DNA of 14,235 nt, from the NCBI GenBank assembly GCA_023426625.1, contig JAFAAJ010000034.1, forward strand, positions 1 to 14,235, given 5' to 3'. The translations under genes were made by a program, and so were the position numbers. Of this stretch, positions 7,503 through 13,923 are shown in pieces. Source of the DNA: Bacteroidota bacterium. Lineage in GTDB: Bacteria; Bacteroidota; Bacteroidia; Flavobacteriales; Weeksellaceae. The notes beneath the pieces were generated by a model. The model did not search any database. It was given only the letters and a program-made list of their open reading frames with translations, and had not been told where the DNA came from. Each line of letters starts with the position of its first letter. Positions within the stretch are counted from its first letter, which is position 1.

Positions 7503-8450
7503 ATGAAACAGCTTTTCTACTTTATTTTATTATTAGCAGGTATTTCCTCTATGCATTCTTGTAAAGAAATGGTAGATGATGAAGGAAATCCATTGATCGA
7601 TTTAAATGATACAGGAGGCTTGAACGGCCCAAGAGCACTATATAGAGAAGTTACTAATGCGGATACCATCGCTGAGTACCATTATAACGGACTGCTTCTA
7701 TCCAGAGTATTAACACCTGGATTAGATAATGGGAATTCCGTGACTGACATTATGTACAGCGGAGATAAAATAAGCAAAATTGATTTTAAAGGTTTCTTAG
7801 ATGAGGATAATGACGGTGCTGTGGAAGAAGACAGTATCTCATATACTCAGCTTTTTACATACGGTATAAACGGTAGATTAGAATCTATCTCTGAAAATCG
7901 TGTAGTATTTACCAGAACTCCTGGAACTCCGCCAACAATTCCGCCTGGACCGTGGACGGAAGCAAGGAAAATCAAAAAGCTATACAATCTTACCTATAAT
8001 GCTACGACCAATAAGATGTCGACAATTACGATGAAAACTGGTGATGAGGTTGTAGGTATTCCGTTTGAATATACAAATTACTCTATAACAGATTATGAGT
8101 ATTTGGGTGATAATGTATCTAAAGTTGTTAGAAGCTATGGTCCAATGAGTGGAGGTCAGATCACACCAACCGTGGCTACTAAATATGGTTATGAATTTAT
8201 GGATTATGATGCTAGAATCAGCCCTTATTCATTACTTCCTCAGGTGTATAAAATTTCATTACTGTTATCTACAGAAGCAAAAGATTTCAGAAGTTTGATC
8301 TTGTCTCCAAATAACCCTAAGAGATACAGTGTTACGGATCTTATGATGCCTATACCATCTCCGGTAGTCTTTACGTCGAATTATAACTATGATGCTCAAA
8401 CGTATATGACAAGAGGATTTGGAGTATACTACTTCTACAAACCTTTTTAA
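7503..8450 (+). CDS. Surface-type lipoprotein with YD-like beta repeats, function unknown
   Basis: The protein has 315 residues with a lipoprotein signal peptide (MHSC, Cys20) followed by KEMVDDE, a Lys-then-acidic pattern like the Bacteroidota surface-export signal. The mature chain contains irregular copies of a 'Y-x-G/N-x-x-(L/I/V)-x-x-(I/V)' strand-turn-strand pattern: YNGLLLSRV (61-69), YSGDKISKI (85-93), YGINGRLESI (120-129), YNATTNKMSTI (165-175) and YLGDNVSKV (200-208). Such units recall YD/RHS-type repeats and the DUF4595-like lipoproteins of this phylum (resemblance from memory). An acidic loop DEDNDGAVEED at 100-110 looks like a degenerate calcium-binding loop, and 140-150 is Pro/Thr-rich. 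It is a single-gene unit with its own promoter and terminator. Lipoprotein status is confident; role unknown. Confidence 0.9.
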   Translation: MKQLFYFILLLAGISSMHSCKEMVDDEGNPLIDLNDTGGLNGPRALYREVTNADTIAEYHYNGLLLSRVLTPGLDNGNSVTDIMYSGDKISKIDFKGFLDEDNDGAVEEDSISYTQLFTYGINGRLESISENRVVFTRTPGTPPTIPPGPWTEARKIKKLYNLTYNATTNKMSTITMKTGDEVVGIPFEYTNYSITDYEYLGDNVSKVVRSYGPMSGGQITPTVATKYGYEFMDYDARISPYSLLPQVYKISLLLSTEAKDFRSLILSPNNPKRYSVTDLMMPIPSPVVFTSNYNYDAQTYMTRGFGVYYFYKPF

Positions 8451-8470
8451 AAAATAATTTTCAATAATAT

Positions 8471-8510
8471 AAACTCAATTCTGCCAAGGATTGAGTTTTT
8501 TTATTTTTTA
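8471..8510 (+). terminator. Rho-independent terminator of the 315-residue lipoprotein gene
   Basis: AAACTCAAT (8471-8479) pairs with ATTGAGTTT (8490-8498), a 9-bp stem with a 10-nt loop, followed by TTTTTATTTTTT. It begins 20 bases after the stop codon. Confidence 0.9.
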
Positions 8511-8523
8511 AGCCTTAATTTTG
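8491..8523 (+). promoter_or_regulatory. pth promoter, overlapping the upstream terminator
   Basis: The -7 box TAATTTTG (8516-8523) fits TAnnTTTG exactly. A TTG at 8491-8493 lies 22 bases upstream, within the spacing range reported for flavobacterial promoters. That TTG is part of the descending arm of the preceding terminator. Transcription would start near 8530, giving pth an almost leaderless message (ATG at 8537). Confidence 0.6.
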
Positions 8524-8536
8524 TAAAAAATTTCTG

Positions 8537-9100
8537 ATGAAATATTTGATTGTTGGTTTAGGAAACAAAGGAACAGAATACGAAAATACACGTCACAACA
8601 TAGGCTTTAAGGTAGCCGATAAAATAGCGGAACTCATTGATGCATCTTTCAATACTACAAATTTCGGATGGATGGCAGAAGGGAAATACAAAGGCAGAAA
8701 AGTATTGGTTTTAAAACCGGATACCTATATGAACCTTTCCGGAAATGCAGTACGTTATTGGATGCAGAAAGAAAATATCCCGTTGGAGAATGTCATGATC
8801 ATTACAGATGATTTAGCACTTCCTTTTGGTACTTTAAGGATGAAAATGAAAGGTTCTGATGCAGGACATAATGGACTGAAAAGTATTCAGGAGATGCTAC
8901 AAACTCAAAATTATGCAAGGTTAAGGTTTGGGATCTCAGCGGACTTTTCCGAAGGAAGGCAAGTAGATTACGTTTTAGGAACATGGAATGAAGAAGAAAG
9001 CGAGAAACTTCCGGAAAGAATTGAGAAATCGGCAAAAGCATGTCTTTCATTTGTATTTGCTGGGATTCAGAATACCATGTCTGCGTTTAACGGGAAATGA
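8537..9100 (+). CDS. pth: Peptidyl-tRNA hydrolase
   Basis: The protein has 187 residues, the usual size for bacterial Pth, which cleaves the ester bond of peptidyl-tRNAs released by stalled ribosomes so that the tRNA can be reused; it is essential in most bacteria and cytoplasmic. The family signatures are all present: GLGNKGTEYENTRHNIGF (7-24) with Asn10 and the catalytic His21, PDTYMNLSG with the substrate-binding Asn, DDLALPFG with the Asp that orients the catalytic His, and SDAGHNGLKSI with the second tRNA-contacting Asn. The gene stands alone: there is a terminator on each side and a promoter just upstream. In many bacteria pth follows the ribosomal protein gene rplY (ctc), but that gene is not next to it here. 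Confidence 0.98.
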   Translation: MKYLIVGLGNKGTEYENTRHNIGFKVADKIAELIDASFNTTNFGWMAEGKYKGRKVLVLKPDTYMNLSGNAVRYWMQKENIPLENVMIITDDLALPFGTLRMKMKGSDAGHNGLKSIQEMLQTQNYARLRFGISADFSEGRQVDYVLGTWNEEESEKLPERIEKSAKACLSFVFAGIQNTMSAFNGK

Positions 9101-9125
9101 ATTATGAGAAATTCAGATATAAAAT

Positions 9126-9150
9126 AAGACCAGCGATTTTCGCTGGTCTT
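9126..9150. terminator. Shared bidirectional terminator between pth and the SulP gene
   Basis: AAGACCAGCGA (9126-9136) and TCGCTGGTCTT (9140-9150) make a perfect 11-bp stem with a 3-base loop. It sits between convergent genes. A T-rich tail follows on the plus strand (TTGTTG) and on the minus strand (ATTTTATAT), so it can serve both pth and the SulP unit. Confidence 0.85.
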
Positions 9151-9188
9151 TTGTTGTACATTTATATTAAATTTCCAATCTGCTTATA

Positions 9189-10781
9189 TTACATAGCTCT
9201 TCTGTGAGTGATCAGGATGTGGGAATCCTCATCTTGTTCATATTCTCTGTAAGATGTTTTAAAGCCTATAAGATCTACATTAATATCTTCTTCTTTAGCA
9301 CGGATATTTGCAAAATCCTGGATCATTTCCAGTACATCTGTCGCAATATAGGATGTTCCTCTTGCATCAATGATCACCGTAGAATTGGGTTTAATGTTTT
9401 TCAATGTTTTTTTGATGGCCGCTTTATTCAGGAAAGAAACCTCTTCGGCAAGTTTGATATTGATCTCATCTGCGTCATCAAGGTTTTCTCTGCTCAGATA
9501 ATAAGCACGTTTCATATTTCCCTGCAGAATATAGAACACGGAAATAGCCAGACCGATTCCAACACCTTTTAATAAGTCAGTTGCCACTACGGCTATTACT
9601 GTTGCCATAAACGGAATAAACTGGAACTTGCCTAAATGCCAGAAATGTGTGAATGTAGCTGGTTTTGCCAGTTTATATCCAACAAGAATCAATACCGCAG
9701 CAAGTGTTGCGAACGGGATCAGATTTAATAATACCGGAATGGATAATACACAAACCAATAATAAAAAGCCATGAATCATTGCTGATAATTTGGAAGTCGC
9801 TCCTGCATTGGCATTTGCGGAACTTCTTACCACTACCGATGTCATAGGTAAGCCTCCAATAGCTGCACTGATCAGGTTTCCTATTCCCTGCGCTTTTAAC
9901 TCAAGATTGGTATCCGTAATTCTTCTTTGCTTATCCAGCCTGTCTGAAGCTTCAATACAAAGTAATGTTTCAATAGAAGCCACAACAGCAATGGTTGCTC
10001 CTGTTAACCATACCTTAGGATTCGTGAATCCTGTAAAGTCAGGTAAGGTAATAAAGTTTTTAAAATCTTCTGCGGATGTTGGTACAGGTAAAGAAACGAG
10101 GTGTTCCTTGCCTATTGCCAATGAGCTTCCTGTTGCTTTAAAGATCTCATTGAGAACAATTCCGGCAACTACGGCAACCAATGCTCCGGGAAGCATTTTC
10201 AGTTTGCTTAATGCAGGGACTTTATCCCAAGCCAAAAGGATAGAAATAGAAACTAAAGTTACGATAATAGCTCCCGGATGAATAGCTCCGAAAAGCTCTG
10301 AAAAATAATTAAAATTGATGCCGTTATCAAAAATAGATTCGTGACCTTCATAATCTTTATCAAATCCTAATGCGTGTGGGATCTGTTTCAATATAATGAT
10401 GACACCAATAGCGGCAAGCATTCCCTCGATCACGTTATTAGGGAAATAATTCGAGATACTTCCGGCTCTTATAAAGCCTAAGATCAATTGGATAAGTCCG
10501 GCAATAATTCCGGCACAAAGGAATAGCTCAAAAGCGCCAAGATCTGTAATTGCCGTTAAAACAATGGCTGTTAAACCAGCTGCAGGTCCTGAAACCGATA
10601 TATTTGAATTACTGATGGCTCCTACAACCAGACCACCCACGATACCGGCAATGATCCCGGATAAGGGTGGAGCTCCTGATGCCAGGGAAATTCCTAAACA
10701 TAATGGGAGCGCTACTAAAAATACAACGAGTCCTGAAGGGAAATTTTCTTTAATTCCTCCTATAAATGATGTTTTTTTCAT
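9189..10781 (-). CDS. SulP/SLC26-family anion transporter with STAS domain (probable bicarbonate transporter)
   Basis: The protein has 530 residues from ATG 10781 (MKKTSFIGG); the frame continues 18 codons upstream, but that part is poorly conserved-looking. It begins with a cytosolic segment KENFPSG typical of the family, then about ten or more hydrophobic helices (from residue 17 to about 420). The anion-site region SGPAAGL is at 64-70. After the last helix comes a STAS domain (about 440-525) with the STVIIDARGTSYI strand-loop-helix. SulP proteins import sulfate, bicarbonate or organic anions. The gene sits two genes downstream of a beta-carbonic anhydrase, an association known for bicarbonate-transporting SulPs, and no sulfur-assimilation gene is near, so bicarbonate is the best guess (inference). 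141 bases separate it from the preceding gene, with no clear terminator, so co-transcription is likely but not certain. Confidence 0.93.
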   Translation of the reverse strand: MKKTSFIGGIKENFPSGLVVFLVALPLCLGISLASGAPPLSGIIAGIVGGLVVGAISNSNISVSGPAAGLTAIVLTAITDLGAFELFLCAGIIAGLIQLILGFIRAGSISNYFPNNVIEGMLAAIGVIIILKQIPHALGFDKDYEGHESIFDNGINFNYFSELFGAIHPGAIIVTLVSISILLAWDKVPALSKLKMLPGALVAVVAGIVLNEIFKATGSSLAIGKEHLVSLPVPTSAEDFKNFITLPDFTGFTNPKVWLTGATIAVVASIETLLCIEASDRLDKQRRITDTNLELKAQGIGNLISAAIGGLPMTSVVVRSSANANAGATSKLSAMIHGFLLLVCVLSIPVLLNLIPFATLAAVLILVGYKLAKPATFTHFWHLGKFQFIPFMATVIAVVATDLLKGVGIGLAISVFYILQGNMKRAYYLSRENLDDADEINIKLAEEVSFLNKAAIKKTLKNIKPNSTVIIDARGTSYIATDVLEMIQDFANIRAKEEDINVDLIGFKTSYREYEQDEDSHILITHRRAM

Positions 10782-10824
10782 AATTTTCTTGAAAAATACT
10801 ATAGTTATAACTGATTGATAATGG

Positions 10825-10842
10825 TTTATAATCAATTATAAA
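10825..10842. repeat. AT-rich 18-bp palindrome ahead of the SulP gene
   Basis: TTTATAAT (10825-10832) and ATTATAAA (10835-10842) are exact inverted copies around CA. It lies 44 bases upstream of the SulP start. The first arm belongs to GGTTTATAAT, which recurs at 11922-11931 just ahead of the carbonic anhydrase start. It could be an operator, but its AT content makes chance occurrence possible. Confidence 0.3.
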
Positions 10843-10922
10843 AGATTGGAAATTTAATTTAAAGGCACATGTACTCGATACCAAATAGTTGATATGAATA
10901 ATAAATTGACATGAAAATCAAA

Positions 10923-11222
10923 TTAAGCTTCCGGTGGCGGAGAAAATATAGTGAGTAAGGGCGACTGATGAAAGGAATCATCAATCAGCATAAAAGACAT
11001 GCCTTCTAAATCGGGCTCGAAAAACTTCAGGTAATCATATACATCTAAAGTTTTAGGAAGTGTCTTTTCGTAAACAGTAAAAGTGCCGGAATTGGAATGA
11101 GTTTCTTCTTCGTTCACGATTACATTAGTCTGAAGCATATCCCAACCCGCTACCGCAGCAATGCTGGGCAACGCCATAAAGTTAAGAAATACCAGTAATG
11201 TAATAATGCTCCAAATTTTCAT
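10923..11222 (-). CDS. Small exported protein of unknown function between carbonic anhydrase and SulP genes
   Basis: The protein has 99 residues. It starts with a signal peptide or membrane anchor (MKIWSIITLLVFLNFMALPSIA, possible cleavage after SIA or IAA) and continues with about 75 mainly hydrophilic residues: an acidic EEETHS stretch, a Tyr-rich segment (VYDYLKFFEPDLEG), and an unusual end, IFSPPPEA. There is no cysteine, so it is not a lipoprotein, and no known domain is recognised. It starts 19 bases after the carbonic anhydrase stop, which makes co-transcription nearly certain and suggests a job linked to inorganic carbon handling, for example in the periplasm beside the transporter (inference). 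The reading frame looks like a real gene because of its signal peptide and tight spacing, not because of recognised homology. Confidence 0.75.
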   Translation of the reverse strand: MKIWSIITLLVFLNFMALPSIAAVAGWDMLQTNVIVNEEETHSNSGTFTVYEKTLPKTLDVYDYLKFFEPDLEGMSFMLIDDSFHQSPLLTIFSPPPEA

Positions 11223-11241
11223 TCTAATTCTTTTAGAAAGA

Positions 11242-11907
11242 TTACTTCTTTCTGCTCATCACCCAATCAGATTCCGTAAGATTATAGATCTTCTGGATGT
11301 CTTTCAGTAAATTTTCGAAATCGATCTCAAGATCAATAATTTTTCCGGTTCTAAGGTCGAACACCCAGCCGTGAACAATAGGAAACTCTTCTAAGATGTA
11401 TCTTTCCTGAACACAAGCCATTTTGATAACGTTGATGCACTGCTCCTGAACATTAAGTTCCACAAGCCTGTCATAACGTTTGTCTTCATCTTCGATAGCG
11501 TCTAATTCTGCCTGGTGTAATCTGTAAACATCACGGATGTTTCTCAACCAAGGATTTAATAATCCCAGATCCTGAGAAGTCATCGCTGCTTTTACACCTC
11601 CGCAATTGTAATGTCCGCAAACAATAATGTGTTTCACTCTCAAATGCTCTACAGCATACTGAATAACCGCTGTTGAACTCATATCAAGGGTATTAACCAC
11701 ATTAGCAATGTTTCTGTGAACAAATACTTCTCCCGGCTTAGCTCCCATTATTTCTTCCGCTGTCGCTCTACTGTCCGAACATCCGATATATAAAAATTCC
11801 GGATTCTGAGTTTTAGCAAGTTCCTGGAAGAAATTAGGATCCTGAGACACTTTAGACTCTACCCACTTCCTGTTGTTTTCGAAAATAACTTTGTACGATT
11901 GTGACAT
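11242..11907 (-). CDS. Beta-class carbonic anhydrase
   Basis: The protein has 221 residues, normal for the class. It interconverts CO2 and bicarbonate with a zinc ion. The zinc ligands are visible: Cys43 in IGCSDSR (41-47), His99 and Cys102 in CGHYNCGGV (97-105), and the catalytic Asp45-Arg47 dyad that positions the active-site water. The pattern with Asp/Arg free to release zinc coordination matches typical bacterial Can/CynT enzymes. No signal peptide is seen, so it is cytoplasmic. It is the first gene of a unit that continues into a small exported protein and a SulP transporter, and it has a strong promoter at 11986-12015 with a leader of about 70 bases. I leave the symbol blank because can and cynT cannot be told apart by sequence alone. 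Confidence 0.97.
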   Translation of the reverse strand: MSQSYKVIFENNRKWVESKVSQDPNFFQELAKTQNPEFLYIGCSDSRATAEEIMGAKPGEVFVHRNIANVVNTLDMSSTAVIQYAVEHLRVKHIIVCGHYNCGGVKAAMTSQDLGLLNPWLRNIRDVYRLHQAELDAIEDEDKRYDRLVELNVQEQCINVIKMACVQERYILEEFPIVHGWVFDLRTGKIIDLEIDFENLLKDIQKIYNLTESDWVMSRKK

Positions 11908-11958
11908 AATAAAAATTTAAAGGTTTATAATTATTTATTTCGTTAAAATTATTTTCAA

Positions 11959-11979
11959 AATCAATAGACCGAATCAATA
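11959..11979 (-). repeat. Direct repeat TATTGATT x2 at the carbonic anhydrase transcription start
   Basis: The minus strand carries TATTGATT twice (11972-11979, then 11959-11966), 13 bases apart, right at and after the expected start point. Such paired half-sites could bind a regulator, but the motif is short. Confidence 0.35.
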
Positions 11980-11985
11980 ATTATA

Positions 11986-12015
11986 CAAAAATATAGTTTT
12001 TGAAAAAAAAAACAA
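11986..12015 (-). promoter_or_regulatory. Promoter of the carbonic anhydrase-SulP unit
   Basis: The minus strand has TTG (12013-12015), a 19-base spacer, then TATTTTTG (11986-11993): a full match to the Bacteroidota housekeeping promoter TTG-N19-TAnnTTTG. Transcription should start near 11980, leaving a leader of about 70 bases before the ATG at 11907. Confidence 0.75.
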
Positions 12016-12049
12016 TTTTTTTTAACAAAGTTTAATACACAATTATGTC

Positions 12050-12094
12050 TAAAATCATGTTTCTATATCATTGGAGTTCTTAAACATGATTTTA
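12050..12094. repeat. 13-bp inverted repeat upstream of the carbonic anhydrase promoter
   Basis: TAAAATCATGTTT (12050-12062) and AAACATGATTTTA (12082-12094) are exact inverted copies separated by 19 bases. It lies between the end of the polysaccharide genes (stop at 12182) and the carbonic anhydrase -33 element. As a minus-strand hairpin it has no T-run after it, so it is a poor terminator; a regulator-binding site (arm centres 32 bases apart, about three helical turns) is equally possible. Confidence 0.55.
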
Positions 12095-12181
12095 AAAGGA
12101 TAAAATTACAAACAATACTCGAAAAAAGTATTTTCTTAAATTAAAATTTGATTAAATATGAAATGGAAAAGAGGTAAACTG

Positions 12182-12739
12182 CTAAATCTTATTGTTGATA
12201 TATCCGTCTGTAGCATTCTCATTGGGAAGGATTCTTGCCGGATTACCGACTACCACAGAATTATCAGGGACATCAAAATTCACGTAAGCATTAGGTGCGA
12301 TCAAAACATTATTTCCGATCGTGATCCCGCCTACAACTACGGCATTGGTGCCAATCCAAACTTCATTTCCTATGGTAGGGAAGCCTTCATATTTTCCACG
12401 GTTTTGCTGACCAATGGTTACACCCTGAGCAATATTGCAGTTCTTTCCGATTTTAGCCTTTGGATTAATGACCAAAGCTCCCCAATGTCCTAAATAAAAA
12501 CCTTCTCCGATCTCCGTTTCCGGATAAATCTGAAAACCGTATTTAATTTGGTGATGTCTTAGAACAAGCCTCCAAAAAGCACCTAATAGTGACTTCTTTT
12601 TATACTGCTGTGTTTTTCTCAGAATATAAATAAAGTGAAGATTGGGATTGGCGCATTTAGCCCAAATCTCAAACGTTGAAAGCCATTTACCCGATTCACG
12701 GTAGAAATCTTTTTGAATAAGAGAATACTTTTCTGACAT
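12182..12739 (-). CDS. Serine acetyltransferase-like hexapeptide-repeat O-acetyltransferase (polysaccharide cluster)
   Basis: The protein has 185 residues. The N-terminal third (1-70) is helical and basic; from about residue 72 (YPETEIGEGFYLGHWGALVI) to 168 it is a left-handed beta-helix built from hexapeptide repeats (IGKNCNIAQGVTIG, IGNEVWIGTNAVVVG, IGNNVLIAPNAYV), ending in VVVGNPAR, the usual closing motif of CysE/WcaB-type enzymes. A catalytic His is probably the one in YLGHWG. Such enzymes use acetyl-CoA. In this position, directly behind a glycosyltransferase (31-base gap) and with no cysteine synthase nearby, it most likely O-acetylates a glycan or sugar precursor (inference) rather than making O-acetylserine. 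It is last in the unit. Confidence 0.88.
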   Translation of the reverse strand: MSEKYSLIQKDFYRESGKWLSTFEIWAKCANPNLHFIYILRKTQQYKKKSLLGAFWRLVLRHHQIKYGFQIYPETEIGEGFYLGHWGALVINPKAKIGKNCNIAQGVTIGQQNRGKYEGFPTIGNEVWIGTNAVVVGGITIGNNVLIAPNAYVNFDVPDNSVVVGNPARILPNENATDGYINNKI

Positions 12740-12771
12740 ATCACAAATTTAGCAAATAGGGATCATAACTA

Positions 12772-13923
12772 TTAGAGTTCATCCAGAATAGAAGAAATCT
12801 TTTTCACTGAATTTTTCAGATTAAAAGGCATCTCATATTCTTTCAGCCTTTCTTCATACGCAGCGAAAGACTCAGGATGGGATAAAGCCTGTTTCATCCC
12901 CTTATAAATTCCTTCTTCTGAATTTTCCACGATAAGACCAAGCTCCCCGTCATTAAGCATTTCTCTCGATCCGGAAACTTCTGTGGAAATTATTTTCTTT
13001 CCAAGAGTGATGGCTTCAAATAAAACGGTAGGAAATCCTTCATATCTTGAACTTAGGATGTAAAAATCCGCATTTTTGAAATAAGGATAAGGATTATCTG
13101 TGAAGCCCAACATGGTGACCGTTTCATCGACACCCAGTTCGGTTTTTAGTTTTTTGATGTTTTCAAAGTCATATCCGTCACCAATGATAAGAACTTTATG
13201 CATGAAACCTTCATCAAGCAGTCTCTTATGAACTTTCAAAAGACGGTCAAAGCCTTTTTGAGGAAATACGGTTCCTACGGATACAAATGTGGGAACGGAC
13301 TTGTCAAATTCATAGTTCCTTACAGGTTTTTCCGCTTTAGTTAAAAATTCCTCTGTATCTAAAGGGTTGTAAATTCTGATGATTTTTTGTCTTTCAGAAT
13401 CGTTTTCAGCTAAATTACAGAACATCTGTTCGATTTTTTCGGAGATCACCATGATTTTGTCGAACCCGAAAAATTTTCTGATCTCCGCGTCCGTATAACC
13501 TTTTACCTGGGAAAGATCGTTATGTATCCAGACGATTTTTTTTGAACTTTTGATCGGTGAGCCTAAAATTTCATCCCTCATGCCATGAATGGCTGCAAAT
13601 TCAATATCGTAGATTTTATTGTTTAATTTTCCCTGATAAAGCATTTTCGGGAATTTCTTTAAGGTAGCCTGATAAATTACTCTTGCTGCTTTAGGAAGAA
13701 TGTCCTGTGGACGATTGGTGGTGATCATTTCACCTTTATGAAGGTAAAAAACATTGATCCAATCCGGAACTTCTGGAAGATATTTACCTGAATAGAGATT
13801 AAGAAGCAGGTCTATATCGTATTGGTCACGGGGAAGATTTTTCAAAAAAGTAATCAATACTTTTTCGGCACCACCATGACGCAGTGAACCAATTCGGATA
13901 AGGATTTTCTTTTTTTCAGTCAT
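12772..13923 (-). CDS. Glycosyltransferase family 4 protein
   Basis: The protein has 383 residues with the GT-B fold: an N-terminal acceptor domain beginning KILIRIGSLRHGGAEKV (6-22, with the typical GGAE loop) and a C-terminal nucleotide-sugar domain with VSVGTVFPQKGFDRLL (215-229), VLIIGDG (244-250), and the GT4 signature EGFPTVLFE at 295-303 (an E-x7-E motif with both glutamates). GT4 enzymes are retaining transferases that add a sugar from an NDP-sugar to a lipid-linked or growing glycan on the cytoplasmic face of the membrane; sugar specificity cannot be read here. Its ATG touches the stop codon of the upstream acyltransferase (TAGATG), which implies translational coupling. Confidence 0.93.
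   Translation of the reverse strand: MTEKKKILIRIGSLRHGGAEKVLITFLKNLPRDQYDIDLLLNLYSGKYLPEVPDWINVFYLHKGEMITTNRPQDILPKAARVIYQATLKKFPKMLYQGKLNNKIYDIEFAAIHGMRDEILGSPIKSSKKIVWIHNDLSQVKGYTDAEIRKFFGFDKIMVISEKIEQMFCNLAENDSERQKIIRIYNPLDTEEFLTKAEKPVRNYEFDKSVPTFVSVGTVFPQKGFDRLLKVHKRLLDEGFMHKVLIIGDGYDFENIKKLKTELGVDETVTMLGFTDNPYPYFKNADFYILSSRYEGFPTVLFEAITLGKKIISTEVSGSREMLNDGELGLIVENSEEGIYKGMKQALSHPESFAAYEERLKEYEMPFNLKNSVKKISSILDEL

Larger units (their letters stand above)
11908..12181. other. Intergenic region holding the carbonic anhydrase promoter and an inverted repeat
   Basis: This 274-base gap is the longest gene-free stretch. It is very AT-rich and contains the promoter at 11986-12015, direct repeats at 11959-11979 and a 13-bp inverted repeat at 12050-12094. 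No convincing open reading frame or RNA gene is seen in it. Confidence 0.7.

Noticed and set aside
9790..10281. A 163-codon open frame on the plus strand opposite the SulP gene.
   Set aside because: It is antisense to a well-conserved transporter and has no domain, promoter or ribosome-binding site of its own.
9189..10781. Sulfate permease as the definite function of the SulP protein.
   Set aside because: Family membership does not fix the substrate, there is no sulfur gene nearby, and the carbonic anhydrase linkage favours bicarbonate.
10782..10835. An 18-residue extension of the SulP transporter.
   Set aside because: SulP proteins usually begin with a short cytosolic segment like the one at 10781; the extension is AT-biased and unremarkable.
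12114..12132. A small hairpin (AATACT / AGTATT) as terminator of the polysaccharide unit.
   Set aside because: Only six AT-rich pairs, so too weak to call; the true end of that transcript is not evident.
12158..12493. A 111-codon plus-strand frame opposite the acetyltransferase.
   Set aside because: It runs antisense through the hexapeptide repeats, whose periodicity explains the open frame.
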